Below, piece by piece: positions 45,131 to 54,152 of a DNA stretch of 64,000 nt. The notes under the pieces were generated by a model that searched no databases, was not told where the DNA came from, and worked only from the letters and a program-made list of their open reading frames with translations. The position numbers and the translations under genes are program-made. The DNA comes from Flaviramulus sp. (lineage in GTDB: Bacteria > Bacteroidota > Bacteroidia > Flavobacteriales > Flavobacteriaceae): NCBI GenBank assembly GCA_030731745.1, contig JANQTJ010000015.1:161819-225818 (forward strand), given 5' to 3'. The stretch's first letter is position 1; every line of letters starts with the position of its first letter.

Positions 45131-45466
45131 AGTAGTTTTACTACTCGGCAAAATTTAAAATGGCAATTATTTATTATCAACTCGTTTAAAATCTAAATGA
45201 TGAAAATCAAAACTAAAATCAATGTTCGGAGCTTTTCCTTTCATTTTTATGCTTTGAGCCTTTCCTTCTTTATCTAAAGAAAATATTGTAACGAAACTAT
45301 TGATTGCAAAAAAGATAAAAACTAAGGAGACGCATTTTATTTCATCTTAAAATCATGTGTCTTTAATTAAAGTTAAAACCCTTTCAAATTAATCAAAAGA
45401 GTTTTATAATATAGAGAGCCTTTCGGTTTTCAGTTTAGTAACCAACCAAATTTAACCTAACCAAAG
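45131..45466. other. 336-base gap holding a gene remnant
   Basis: Between the nuclease stop and the MscS stop this region holds a decayed C-terminal coding fragment (45167-45322) and AT-rich sequence. No intact gene is visible. A small GC-rich stem (AGCCTTTCGGTTT, 45418-45430) is too weak to call a terminator. Confidence 0.55.
45167..45322 (-). pseudogene. C-terminal remnant of a serine hydrolase/DUF3471-like protein
   Basis: An open stretch of about 50 codons on the minus strand ends at 45167-45169 and has no start codon at its head; a stop lies directly upstream (45323-45325). It reads FVTIFSLDKEGKAQSIKM then KGKAPNIDFSFDFHHLDFKR, which resembles the C-terminal tail of beta-lactamase-related serine hydrolases in Bacteroidota. 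The rest of the gene is gone. Confidence 0.5.
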
Positions 45467-46294
45467 TTAACCCTGAATTCTTACTTGACTCTCTACAATA
45501 TCTTTTATTGGAACTATAAGCCTACCTTCTTTTGTAATTAATGTAACCGTTATACCATCAATAGACTCTACTTCACCTTCAATATCATTAAACGCTATTT
45601 TTTGGCCAATTTCATATGTTTTTCTAGTATAAAAAGTTCTTAATAAATCGCCCACTACTTTTTGTGCACCAAAGCCAAAAGCCAAAGCAAAAGCTAGTAA
45701 AAAAGCTGCTAATATCATGGTGATATTACTAGTAATTATGGTAGTATCTACACCTGATTGATTTAATGCGGTTATAGAAATAAATATTAAAATGATGAAA
45801 AAAACTACCTGACTTATCATTTTAGCACCAGATAAATCCATGGAGTCAAAAAACGATTTCAATCCTTTTTTAATGGTATTTGCTAAAATTAAACCAACTG
45901 TAAAAACAGCTAAGGCCGAGAATAATTGTGGTAAATACCCTAGTAAATCACTTATTTTTTCAGATATCATATTAAGATTCATGATATCTAATGCCATAAT
46001 TAATAACATGATATACATAATCCATTTTACAAAGCCTGATATTATTTTAATAGTATCAAAACTCAATTTTTTACCTTCAACAATTTCAATTTCATTTAAG
46101 GCATCATCTAATTTATCGGCATTTGCTAGTTTTAATGCTTTTTTAACAACTTTTACAACAATTTTAGTTACAAACCATCCAATTACTAGTAATAAAATGG
46201 TACCAATAATATTGGGGAATATTTGAGATATTTCAAGCCACATAGCTGATAATGATTCGGTAGCCATATCTTTCCATTGTGTTGCTTTATTCAT
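45467..46294 (-). CDS. MscS-family mechanosensitive ion channel
   Basis: Inner-membrane channel of 275 residues. An N-terminal amphipathic region is followed by membrane helices near 25-45, 85-110, 125-145, 155-180 and a Gly/Ala-rich pore helix (about 190-225: MILAAFLLAFALAFGFGAQK), then the start of the MscS beta domain (GDLLRTFYTRKTYEIGQKIA, GEVESIDGITVTLI). It ends soon after the beta domain, so the C-terminal vestibule is short. It is the third gene of the sigma factor operon, 26 bases after the 59-residue gene, which suggests control by that sigma factor. Confidence 0.88.
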   Translation of the reverse strand: MNKATQWKDMATESLSAMWLEISQIFPNIIGTILLLVIGWFVTKIVVKVVKKALKLANADKLDDALNEIEIVEGKKLSFDTIKIISGFVKWIMYIMLLIMALDIMNLNMISEKISDLLGYLPQLFSALAVFTVGLILANTIKKGLKSFFDSMDLSGAKMISQVVFFIILIFISITALNQSGVDTTIITSNITMILAAFLLAFALAFGFGAQKVVGDLLRTFYTRKTYEIGQKIAFNDIEGEVESIDGITVTLITKEGRLIVPIKDIVESQVRIQG

Positions 46295-46320
46295 AATTAA
46301 TTTTTGTTAGGGTTAGGTTT

Positions 46321-46500
46321 TTACTTTTTTGGTTTTCTTTGTTTCATTACAGTTTCTATAACATCACCAATATTGTAAGAAAACAATGCAGCTAACTCCA
46401 TTATGAGTTTAGCCATGGCGATATCAGACATAACCTTAGACTTGAGTTCTTGTGGAACTTCTTTAAGAGGCTGGTTTATATGTTTAAACGGATTCTCCAT
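46321..46500 (-). CDS. Small 59-residue protein coupled to the sigma factor gene
   Basis: A short gene starting in a TAATG overlap with the sigma factor stop. The product begins MENPFKHINQPLKEVPQELK and continues KVMSDIAMAKLIMELAALFS, with a basic end (KQRKPKK). It is predicted helical and soluble. I believe similar small proteins follow ECF sigma genes in other flavobacteria, but I know of no function. Its coupling to the sigma gene and its place before mscS suggest a regulatory role, such as a small anti-sigma or sigma-binding protein; this is inference. Confidence 0.75.
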   Translation of the reverse strand: MENPFKHINQPLKEVPQELKSKVMSDIAMAKLIMELAALFSYNIGDVIETVMKQRKPKK

Positions 46501-47072
46501 TAGTTAAGATTATTATTATAAGTATCTATAAGTTTATCTTTTGCTCGTTTAATTCTCATTTTAACAGCACTTTCTCCAATCCCTAAAACACTTTCAATTT
46601 CTTTAATAGAAAGATTATCTTGGTATTTTAGTAATAATATCATTTTCTCTTCAGGAGAAATAAGCTCTAATACTTCTTTTAATTTTTCTACTTTCATAGT
46701 TAGAAAAGTTTCATCCTCTTCATCTTCAGAAAGATTTTCTATATCAGTATAATTTACAGATTGTTTTTCAAATTTTTTAGCGGTATTTCTTGTTACATAA
46801 TTAACACAGTGATTATATGTAAATGCATATAACCATGTTGAAAATTTTGACGCACCTTTAAAACTAGCAAGTTTAACAAAGAGTTTTAAAAATACATCTT
46901 GTGTTAAATCTTTAGCCTCATCTGAGTCTTTGGCAAAACCATAACACTTATTATAAACCAAGCTAACATACCTATCATATAAAATCTCGAAAAGCAAAGT
47001 ATCATTGTTTTTTACAATGCCTTTTATAAGATCTTCATCAGAAATTCTATTAATATCTTTTGAGGTTTCCAA
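46500..47072 (-). CDS. ECF-type RNA polymerase sigma factor
   Basis: Sigma-70 family factor of 190 residues. Region 2 (about 25-95) has LFEILYDRYVSLVYNKCYGF, DLTQDVFLKLF and FSTWLYAFTYN. Region 4 (about 125-185) has ISPEEKMILLLKYQDNLSIK and GIGESAVKMRIKRA. The start codon appears to be TTG at 47072 (METSKDIN...), as no ATG fits the family start. It is first in an operon with the 59-residue protein and mscS, so membrane or osmotic stress is a reasonable signal, by inference. Confidence 0.92.
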   Translation of the reverse strand: METSKDINRISDEDLIKGIVKNNDTLLFEILYDRYVSLVYNKCYGFAKDSDEAKDLTQDVFLKLFVKLASFKGASKFSTWLYAFTYNHCVNYVTRNTAKKFEKQSVNYTDIENLSEDEEDETFLTMKVEKLKEVLELISPEEKMILLLKYQDNLSIKEIESVLGIGESAVKMRIKRAKDKLIDTYNNNLN

Positions 47073-47238
47073 TTATAGCTTTTCGCCTGTTTAGTTATTG
47101 TTAGTTTAAGACACTAGCTTTTATTAAACGTCACTTACTTATTAAAAAAAAGTATCAAAATATATGTAGTTATGACTATACAAATATACTTTTCGTTTTT
47201 TTTATCTAATATAAGTTATTAATTAATAAATACTTATA

Positions 47239-47278
47239 AAAAAAATCCTACTTCATATTTATAAGAAGGAATTTTTTT
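47239..47278. terminator. Possible bidirectional hairpin terminator
   Basis: An imperfect inverted repeat built on CTTC/GAAG and TCC/GGA halves is flanked by an A-tract on the left and a T-tract on the right, so it could act in either direction. No gene ends directly beside it, except for the decayed sequence downstream. Confidence 0.3.
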
Positions 47279-47725
47279 ATAATTTTTGAATTATTCTCTG
47301 AGACTCCAAATCTCATAAATTGACTCACCTTTACAAGAAAGTCCTTAATGATGTCAATTATATTAAACTAAGGTAAAATCAAATTTCAAATGAGCTCATA
47401 TTGTGGAATCATCTCTAGAAAAGAATTTTATATTCTCAGTAAAAAATACCATTAATTGTAGAGTAAGTCAGTCGGCTGTTCCTATAAATTGTTTCATTTC
47501 AGCATTAAAAGTTATACATCGAAAACGGATTGATGATAAAATTTTCATAGTTTTCCTTGGCGCATTTGTAGCTCTTGTTTAGGTTTCTCCATTGTTAATT
47601 CTACCAGATAATAACCAAGCTTCATTTAATACACCTGAAGCTACTATATCGATTTTTTTTTAACTCTATATTTCTTCTAAGACTTAAAAAATAGAATCGC
47701 TTATTGACAATTTAAAACTAAAGTA

Positions 47726-47884
47726 TTAACCTACTCTTTTAGAATTATTGGCATAAAACTCAACATACTCAGTCATGATATCTTCATCCAAATTCCAAGC
47801 ACCTTCATTACTACTTAAAAATTCACTAGTTTTAACATCAAACGTTGAAAGAGCTTGATATCTTTCATAAAAATTATAACACTT
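47726..47884 (-). pseudogene. C-terminal fragment of an unidentified protein
   Basis: Fifty-two sense codons without a start, bounded by a stop upstream and ended at 47726-47728. It reads FYERYQALSTFDVKTSEFL then SSNEGAWNLDEDIMTEYVEF. The composition, with Trp and an acidic-aromatic pattern, looks protein-like, but I do not recognise the family. No promoter or intact upstream part is visible. Confidence 0.35.
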
Positions 47885-47972
47885 TTAAGTTTTCATCCAC
47901 TTATATTCAAATTATAGGTTTCTCATGTCCGAATTGGAAATTTAGTATTAAACAAAACGATAAAAAAACTTA

Positions 47973-49373
47973 TTAAATATGTAGAGCTCTATCTTCAGTT
48001 GCTGCTAAAGCTGCCTCTTTAATAGCCTCAGTAAATGTTGGATGGGCATGAGACATACGAGAAACATCTTCAGCACTAGCACGAAATTCCATAGCTACAA
48101 CAGCTTCTGCAATCATATCAGCAGCTCGAGCTCCAATCATATGTACGCCCAGAATTTCGTCAGTTTGTTTATCAGCAAGTATTTTCACAAAACCATCTAA
48201 ATCCATACTAGCTCTACTTCTACCTAAAGCGCGCATTGGAAAAGAACCTGTTTTATATTCAACACCAGCTTCTTTTAATTCTTCTTCAGTTTTACCAACA
48301 CTAGCTACTTCTGGCCAAGTATAAACTACACCTGGAATTAAATTATAATCAATATGTGGTTTTTGTCCTGCAATAATTTCAGCTACAAAAACACCTTCTT
48401 CTTCAGCTTTATGAGCTAACATAGCTCCTTTAACAACATCGCCAATAGCATATATATTACTTACAGTTGTTTGTAAATGACCATTAACCTCAACTTGACC
48501 TCTATCGGTTAGTTTTACGCCAGCAGCTTCTGCATTTAACCCATCTGTGTATGGCTTTCTTCCTACAGAAACCAAACAATAATCACCTTTAAACTCTACT
48601 TCCTCTCCCTTTTTATTATCTGCTTTTACTATAACTTCATTTCCTATCCGCTCAACAGATTTTACTTTGTGAGATACTTGAATATTAAATTTAGCTTTTT
48701 TGAAAACTTTATTCAATTCTTTTGAAAGTCCGGCATCCATCGTTGGAATAATTCTATCCATATATTCAACCACAGTAACCTCAGCGCCTAAACGCTTATA
48801 TACTTGACCCAACTCTAAACCAATTACACCACCACCAATAACAATCATGTGTTTTGGTATTTCTTTTAGTTTTAAAGCTTCTGTTGAAGTAATGATACGC
48901 TCTTTATCTAAGTTTATAAAAGGTAAATTTGAAGGTTTACTTCCGGTTGCTATAATGGCACTTTTCGCTTCAATTTCAATAGTTTGATCTCCAGAAATGG
49001 TAATATGTGTAGCATCTTTAAAGCTTCCTAAACCGTGATAAACATCAATCTTATTCTTATTCATTAAAAAATCGATGCCACCAGTAGTTTGATCAACAAC
49101 TGCTTGCTTTCGTGCAATCATTTTTTCTAAATTCACTCTAATTTCTCCTGGAATATCAATACCATGCTCTTCAAAATGCTTTACAGCATCTTCATAATGA
49201 TGTGACGAATCTAAAAGTGCTTTACTTGGTATACAACCAACATTTAAACATGTACCACCTAAAGTTGCATACTTTTCTATAATGGCAGTTTTCATGCCTA
49301 ATTGTGCGCAACGGATAGCTGCAACATATCCTCCAGGACCAGAGCCTATTATGGCCACATCGTATGAATTCAT
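47973..49373 (-). CDS. lpdA: Dihydrolipoyl dehydrogenase
   Basis: FAD-dependent E3 subunit of 466 residues that reoxidises lipoamide in 2-oxoacid dehydrogenase and glycine cleavage complexes. It has the FAD loop GSGPGGYVAA, the redox disulfide GGTCLNVGCIPSKALL, the NAD loop GGGVIGLELG, and the C-terminal HAHPTFTEA with the catalytic His-Glu pair. No lipoyl domain is fused. It stands alone here; the E1/E2 genes are elsewhere. Two overlapping -7 boxes lie about 40-55 bases upstream. Confidence 0.96.
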   Translation of the reverse strand: MNSYDVAIIGSGPGGYVAAIRCAQLGMKTAIIEKYATLGGTCLNVGCIPSKALLDSSHHYEDAVKHFEEHGIDIPGEIRVNLEKMIARKQAVVDQTTGGIDFLMNKNKIDVYHGLGSFKDATHITISGDQTIEIEAKSAIIATGSKPSNLPFINLDKERIITSTEALKLKEIPKHMIVIGGGVIGLELGQVYKRLGAEVTVVEYMDRIIPTMDAGLSKELNKVFKKAKFNIQVSHKVKSVERIGNEVIVKADNKKGEEVEFKGDYCLVSVGRKPYTDGLNAEAAGVKLTDRGQVEVNGHLQTTVSNIYAIGDVVKGAMLAHKAEEEGVFVAEIIAGQKPHIDYNLIPGVVYTWPEVASVGKTEEELKEAGVEYKTGSFPMRALGRSRASMDLDGFVKILADKQTDEILGVHMIGARAADMIAEAVVAMEFRASAEDVSRMSHAHPTFTEAIKEAALAATEDRALHI

Positions 49374-49413
49374 ATTATATTTTTTTGAATTTTGTGTTTA
49401 AAATAATGCATCG

Positions 49414-49429
49414 CAAAAATACAAATTTA
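49414..49429 (-). promoter_or_regulatory. Two adjacent -7 promoter boxes upstream of lpdA
   Basis: The minus strand reads TAAATTTG (49422-49429) directly followed by TATTTTTG (49414-49421). Both match TAnnTTTG exactly. Either would give a leader of about 35-45 bases. Confidence 0.45.
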
Positions 49430-49469
49430 GATTAACGCATTTTAGGTTAAAACATAGTTTTTTATGAAA

Positions 49470-51056
49470 TTATTCTGATTTGTATATATCATTTAAAACC
49501 CATTCCAACTCAGTATCTATATTTTTACGTCTATCTTTTACTGTTGGAAGCATTTCAATATCTGGTTTAATACCAAATCCATCAGGAAATTGTTTTTGTG
49601 GTGCTTCAATTTGCATTAGTCCCATCCTAACCACAAGTTTACTTACTGGTAATTGGTATACTTTGTATATACCAGCTACAGTGCCATTATACGCTCCTCC
49701 AGTTTCTTCTCCTACAAAAACAGCTCTTTTATTAGCTTTTAAGTGTGTTGAGATTAGTGAGGATGCCGAAAAGGAATTACCATTTATCAATACATATATA
49801 TCACCTTTAAAATTTAAAGGATTGGGAGTTTTCATTTTAGTATTTTTATTAAACCTGTAATATAATTTACCTTCTTTTTTTCTGATTTTAAACAAATTAT
49901 GAATAATCATGATTGGAGAAAGTATTCCGGCTACAACTTTAAGGCTATTAGGAGAAGTATTACTCATAAATGATTTTAAAAATGGGATCCTACTATTTAC
50001 CTCACTGTCTGTTATAAATTGATAATCATCTTTTGTTAAATAGGAATAAAATTTATCGATTTCTGCAATTCTTCCGCCACCATTATCTCTTAAATCAATT
50101 ATTAAGTGTTTTGTATTAGCAGAGTCTAGTTTTGTAAAACTTTCTTGATAAAACTTTTTGTAATTACCATTTGTAAAGGTTCTAATTTTCATACAAGCTA
50201 CGGTACTATCTTTGCCAATAAAATCAAAATTTCGGGCATATACATTTTTTTTAATTAAGCCGTATTTAATATCATCTTTCTTCTTTTTCCTTCTTGAGAT
50301 GCGGTTTGTTTTCTTTTCTTCTTTTGATAGCTTTTCTGGTATAATTTTTTCTTCGTTTAAAATCAAACTATCATTTTTTATCTCCTCTTTTAACAAGCGT
50401 CTAAATGTTTTAATAAAAAGAGAGTCTTTATTTCTAAACGTCACCTTTAAGCTATCTAAAAAACCTTTATCTCGCGTATAAAAAACAGAAAAACCTTTAC
50501 TTACAAATCTGTCATGTAAAGTTTTATTGTAACCATCTGAAGCAAAACGTGTTTTATAAATCTCTATTAATTTACTTATGGGCTCGTCAGCAATACTTAC
50601 AACCTCAGCCCCTACCAATGCGGAATCTTTTCCAAAATTATCCTTTACCCAAAGTTTGCTTTCTAAATACTCAAAATCCAAATCATAAAATTCTAATTTC
50701 TTTTTCTTTAATGTTTTACGTTCTTTTTTTGTAAACTTTATTACAGTATAACCAACAGCTACATGACCTTGCCTAACGTTAGTTACTACAGGCGCTACTT
50801 TTTTATAAAACTCTGGAGAAGTAAGTGGTTGATTAATTGATTTTTTTAAACTATCAAACTTAAAATCTAGATCAGATTTTGAGGTGTATTGGTATAGTTT
50901 TGGATGGTGTTTCTGTAACTGTTTGTAAAGTTTATCAACATCGTTTTGTAAAGCTTCAACAGGATGTAGGGCTGAAATTTGTTGGTTATACTTTTTAACA
51001 CTATTACAAGACATTATAAGTGTAACAAACAACCCAAGTAAAATAAATTTCCTCAT
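49470..51056 (-). CDS. S41-family C-terminal processing-type peptidase, lipoprotein
   Basis: Serine peptidase of 528 residues with a lipoprotein signal (FVTLIMSC, Cys at about 17), so it is membrane-anchored in the periplasm or outer membrane. The S41 core lies in the second half: IDLRDNGGGRIAEIDKFYSY and INGNSFSASSLISTHL, with Ser as nucleophile, then GEETGGAYNGTVAG. The N-terminal part contains a PDZ-like region (about 120-190). A lysine-rich insert (about 245-270, KEEKKTNRISRRKKKKDD) is unusual. The substrate is unknown. Confidence 0.85.
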   Translation of the reverse strand: MRKFILLGLFVTLIMSCNSVKKYNQQISALHPVEALQNDVDKLYKQLQKHHPKLYQYTSKSDLDFKFDSLKKSINQPLTSPEFYKKVAPVVTNVRQGHVAVGYTVIKFTKKERKTLKKKKLEFYDLDFEYLESKLWVKDNFGKDSALVGAEVVSIADEPISKLIEIYKTRFASDGYNKTLHDRFVSKGFSVFYTRDKGFLDSLKVTFRNKDSLFIKTFRRLLKEEIKNDSLILNEEKIIPEKLSKEEKKTNRISRRKKKKDDIKYGLIKKNVYARNFDFIGKDSTVACMKIRTFTNGNYKKFYQESFTKLDSANTKHLIIDLRDNGGGRIAEIDKFYSYLTKDDYQFITDSEVNSRIPFLKSFMSNTSPNSLKVVAGILSPIMIIHNLFKIRKKEGKLYYRFNKNTKMKTPNPLNFKGDIYVLINGNSFSASSLISTHLKANKRAVFVGEETGGAYNGTVAGIYKVYQLPVSKLVVRMGLMQIEAPQKQFPDGFGIKPDIEMLPTVKDRRKNIDTELEWVLNDIYKSE

Positions 51057-51176
51057 AAATTTCTATTCGCTTTCAATGTGCAAGCTAAAATAAATGTAAT
51101 TGATTTAATAGTAACCCATTTAATCTTTCTTTAACTTTTAGGAGGATTCTTTTAAAACTCTAACAATAAAATTATG

Positions 51177-51184
51177 TAGTTTTG
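51177..51184 (+). promoter_or_regulatory. -7 promoter box of smpB
   Basis: TAGTTTTG is an exact TAnnTTTG match, 6 bases before the ATG at 51191. It overlaps the TTG that would start a longer frame, which supports the ATG as the true start and predicts a nearly leaderless message. Confidence 0.5.
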
Positions 51185-51190
51185 TGCTTC

Positions 51191-51649
51191 ATGCAGAAAA
51201 ATATTAACATACAAAATAAAAAGGCGCGTTTTCAATATGAAATATTGGACAAATACACTGCTGGCATTGTGTTAACAGGAACCGAAATTAAATCAATACG
51301 AACTAGTAAAGCATCCATCGCTGAAAGTTTTTGTGAGTTTAATGAGGGTGGCGAACTTTTTGTGATTAATATGACTATTGAAGAGTATCTTTACGGCACA
51401 TACTACAACCATAAACCGAAAGCAGAACGCAAGTTGCTTTTAAATAAAAAAGAACTTAAAAAGCTTAATAAAGAAGTTCAAAATACTGGGCTAACCATAA
51501 TCCCATTACGTTTGTTTATTAATGAAAACGGTTATGCAAAAATGGAAATTGCATTAGCAAAGGGTAAAAAGCTTTTTGATAAACGCGAGACTATTAAAGA
51601 TCGAGATAACAAACGAAATCTTGATAGAGTAAAAAAAATATACAAATAA
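51191..51649 (+). CDS. smpB: SsrA-binding protein SmpB
   Basis: tmRNA-binding protein of 152 residues for ribosome rescue. [40 protein letters not shown] and the basic C-terminal tail ([19 protein letters not shown]), which enters the ribosomal mRNA channel, are typical. I use the ATG at 51191, not the TTG three codons upstream, because the promoter box overlaps that TTG. The tmRNA gene itself is not in the window. Confidence 0.95.
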   Translation: MQKNINIQNKKARFQYEILDKYTAGIVLTGTEIKSIRTSKASIAESFCEFNEGGELFVINMTIEEYLYGTYYNHKPKAERKLLLNKKELKKLNKEVQNTGLTIIPLRLFINENGYAKMEIALAKGKKLFDKRETIKDRDNKRNLDRVKKIYK

Positions 51650-51714
51650 TTTAAGGGTTTATTAACGCTTTAAATATTACAAAACACATACTTTAACATC
51701 TTAAAATAGTATTT

Positions 51715-52269
51715 ATGAAACTATCCTTCTACGGTTTATTGTTTAGTATTATTTCCATGAGCTTAAATGCTCAAAACAAGGCAGATTCAGAAATCAAAAA
51801 AGAAGTTGTTGCATTTAAAATAGACAGTACTAGCGTATTAACATTAGATGGTACCATAAAAAGCTTGTACAATGTCATATCTGGTGAAAAAGGCGTGGAG
51901 AGAAATTGGAAGCAATTCAAATTTCTTTTTTATCCAGAAGCTAAACTTATAGCTACTGGAAAAACCATAGAAGGTAATTTTATGGTTAGATTTATGAAAC
52001 CTGAAGATTACATTAGAAACTCTGGTAAATGGCTTGTCGAAAATGGGTTTTTTGAAAAAGAAATTCATCGAAAAGTAGATACTTTTAGTAATATAGCTCA
52101 AGTATTTAGTTCATATGAATCATTTTACAGTAAAGCAGATATTAAACCATTTATGCGAGGCATTAACAGTATACAACTTTTAAATGATGGTAAACGTTGG
52201 TGGATTATCAATGTTTATTGGGCTCAAGAAAATAAACAAAATCCAATTCCTAATGAGTATTTAGACTAA
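51715..52269 (+). CDS. Secreted NTF2/SnoaL-like protein
   Basis: Exported protein of 184 residues with a signal peptide ending near SLNAQ. The mature part (about 40-175) has the pattern of an NTF2-like cone fold: LDGTIKSLYNVISGEKG, WKQFKFLFYPEAKL, QVFSSYESFYSKAD and the late RWWIINVYWA. Such folds serve as small enzymes or binding proteins. No function is assigned. It is followed by the S15 peptidase gene after 51 bases and may share its transcript. Confidence 0.7.
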   Translation: MKLSFYGLLFSIISMSLNAQNKADSEIKKEVVAFKIDSTSVLTLDGTIKSLYNVISGEKGVERNWKQFKFLFYPEAKLIATGKTIEGNFMVRFMKPEDYIRNSGKWLVENGFFEKEIHRKVDTFSNIAQVFSSYESFYSKADIKPFMRGINSIQLLNDGKRWWIINVYWAQENKQNPIPNEYLD

Positions 52270-52320
52270 AAAAAATCAAACCAAAATAGATTTAACCAAT
52301 TCAAAATCATTCAATCTTTT

Positions 52321-54141
52321 ATGATAAAGTTATTAAAAACGATCGTTATTTTTTCAATTTCAATATTAACAACCTCTTTAAGTTTTTCACAAGAAAAAGC
52401 ATTACCAGTTTTTAAAGATGGTGAAGCTCAAATTGTAGAAGCTTTCAATACGCCAGAAAAATGGATACGTCATGATTTATTTGTAGAGACTACTTTTGAT
52501 TCAGATGGCGATGGCAAAATAGACAGGGTTCATGTAGATGTAACTAGACCTTACCAAACAGAAACGGAAGGTTTAAAATTACCTGTTATATATGAATCAA
52601 GCCCCTATTATGCGGGCGTAGCTCCAGATGTTGAAGGTGTTTTCTGGAACGTTCATCACGAATTAGGAGAAATTGGAGAACCACGTATACACCCAGAAGT
52701 TACGAGACTTGGTGAGCGTCCAATCATATCAAATTCTCAAATAGAAACATGGGTGCCTCGTGGTTATATTGTTGTGCATTCATCATCACCAGGAACAGGT
52801 TTATCTCAAGGCGCTCCAACAGTTGGTGGCGATAACGAATCATTAGCTCCAAAAGCCGTTATCGATTGGTTAAATGGTCGTTCAAAAGGCTATTCAGAAC
52901 CCTATGGCGGATCAGAAGTTAAAGCAACTTGGACTACAGGAAAAGTAGGTATGACAGGAACCTCATACAATGGTACCATTCCATTAGCTGCTGCTACAAC
53001 TGGAGTAGACGGCTTAGAAGTTATCATTCCTGTGGCGCCAAACACTTCCTACTACAATTACTACCGCTCAAACGGTTTAGTGCGTTCACCTGGAGGTTAT
53101 TTAGGTGAAGATATTGATGTCCTTTATGATTATATCCATAGTGGTGATGAATCTAAACGTACTTCAAACAATGCAAAAATTAGAGATACCGAAATGAAAA
53201 ACGGCATGGATAGAATTAGTGGTGACTATAACGATTTTTGGGCAGGTAGAGATTATTTAAACGATATGGCACCTATGAAAGCTGCTTTATTAATGTCGCA
53301 TGGATTTAACGATTGGAATGTTATGCCAGAACATAGCTACCGTATATACAACAAAGCTAAAGAAATGGGGTTAGAAACAGTAATTTACTACCATCAATTT
53401 GGTCATGGAGGCCCTCCTCCTTTAAGTTTGATGAATAAATGGTTTACACATTACTTATTTGATGTTGATAATGGCATTGAAAACGAACCTAATAAAGCTT
53501 GGATAGTACGTGAAGATGATAAAATGGGAGAACCAACACCTTACAAAGATTATCCAAATCCAGATGCTAAACCAGTAACCCTTTATTTAACTTCTGGTGC
53601 ACCAAAAGCAGGTAGTTTAACAACATTAAAAAATACTAAACAAGGGAAAGAAACTTTAGTTGATAATTACTCGTTTAATGGGGAAGCGTTAGCTAGTGCA
53701 GAAATTACTAATCATCGTTTATTGTATGTTACCCCTAAACTGAAAAAAGATATTCATATATCTGGTGTACCACAAATCACAATAAAACTTGCTAGCAATA
53801 AACCAGCTGCTAATTTATCTGTTTGGTTGGTATCACTTCCGTGGAACGGAGGTAGAAGAACAAAAATTACAGATAATATTATAACACGAGGTTGGGCAGA
53901 TCCTCAAAATTACAAATCACTTACCGAAAGCGAACCATTAGAACCTGGTAAGTTTTATGAAGTTAGTTTTGATTTACAACCAGATGACCAAATTATTAAA
54001 GCAGGACAACAAATAGGCTTAATGATTTTTTCGAGTGATAAAGAGTATACTTTACATCCAAAACCAGGCACAGAATTAACTGTGGATTTAGACGAAACGA
54101 GTTTGACATTACCTGTTGTTGGTGGAGTTTTAGGGTTTTAA
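52321..54141 (+). CDS. Secreted S15-family Xaa-Pro dipeptidyl-peptidase-like hydrolase
   Basis: Exported serine hydrolase of 606 residues with a signal peptide ending near SFSQ. The alpha/beta hydrolase domain holds the nucleophile in GMTGTSYNGTI, the acid region in MSHGFNDWNV and the His in FGHGG. A C-terminal jelly-roll domain (about 420-606, PAPD_C-like) has FSSDKEYTLHP. It would remove X-Pro dipeptides or act as a related acylase (CocE/NonD). The family assignment is firm, the substrate is not. Confidence 0.88.
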   Translation: MIKLLKTIVIFSISILTTSLSFSQEKALPVFKDGEAQIVEAFNTPEKWIRHDLFVETTFDSDGDGKIDRVHVDVTRPYQTETEGLKLPVIYESSPYYAGVAPDVEGVFWNVHHELGEIGEPRIHPEVTRLGERPIISNSQIETWVPRGYIVVHSSSPGTGLSQGAPTVGGDNESLAPKAVIDWLNGRSKGYSEPYGGSEVKATWTTGKVGMTGTSYNGTIPLAAATTGVDGLEVIIPVAPNTSYYNYYRSNGLVRSPGGYLGEDIDVLYDYIHSGDESKRTSNNAKIRDTEMKNGMDRISGDYNDFWAGRDYLNDMAPMKAALLMSHGFNDWNVMPEHSYRIYNKAKEMGLETVIYYHQFGHGGPPPLSLMNKWFTHYLFDVDNGIENEPNKAWIVREDDKMGEPTPYKDYPNPDAKPVTLYLTSGAPKAGSLTTLKNTKQGKETLVDNYSFNGEALASAEITNHRLLYVTPKLKKDIHISGVPQITIKLASNKPAANLSVWLVSLPWNGGRRTKITDNIITRGWADPQNYKSLTESEPLEPGKFYEVSFDLQPDDQIIKAGQQIGLMIFSSDKEYTLHPKPGTELTVDLDETSLTLPVVGGVLGF

Positions 54142-54152
54142 AAATTATTTTA

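Larger units (their letters stand above)
47073..47972. other. 900-base region without an intact gene
   Basis: The stretch between the sigma factor start and the lpdA stop. The right part carries a 52-codon open fragment without a start (47726-47884, minus). Near 47590-47660 the minus strand has a shorter coding-like run (DIVASGVLNEAWLLSGRI), ended by a stop. The left part holds the sigma operon's promoter region and a hairpin (47239-47278). It looks like a decayed gene or genes; I cannot name the family. Confidence 0.5.

Noticed and set aside
45418-45430. Small GC-rich stem after the MscS gene
   Set aside because: The stem is only three or four pairs and has no proper T-tract.
51182-51190. 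TTG start for smpB three codons upstream
   Set aside because: It overlaps the predicted -7 box; the ATG at 51191 fits the family.
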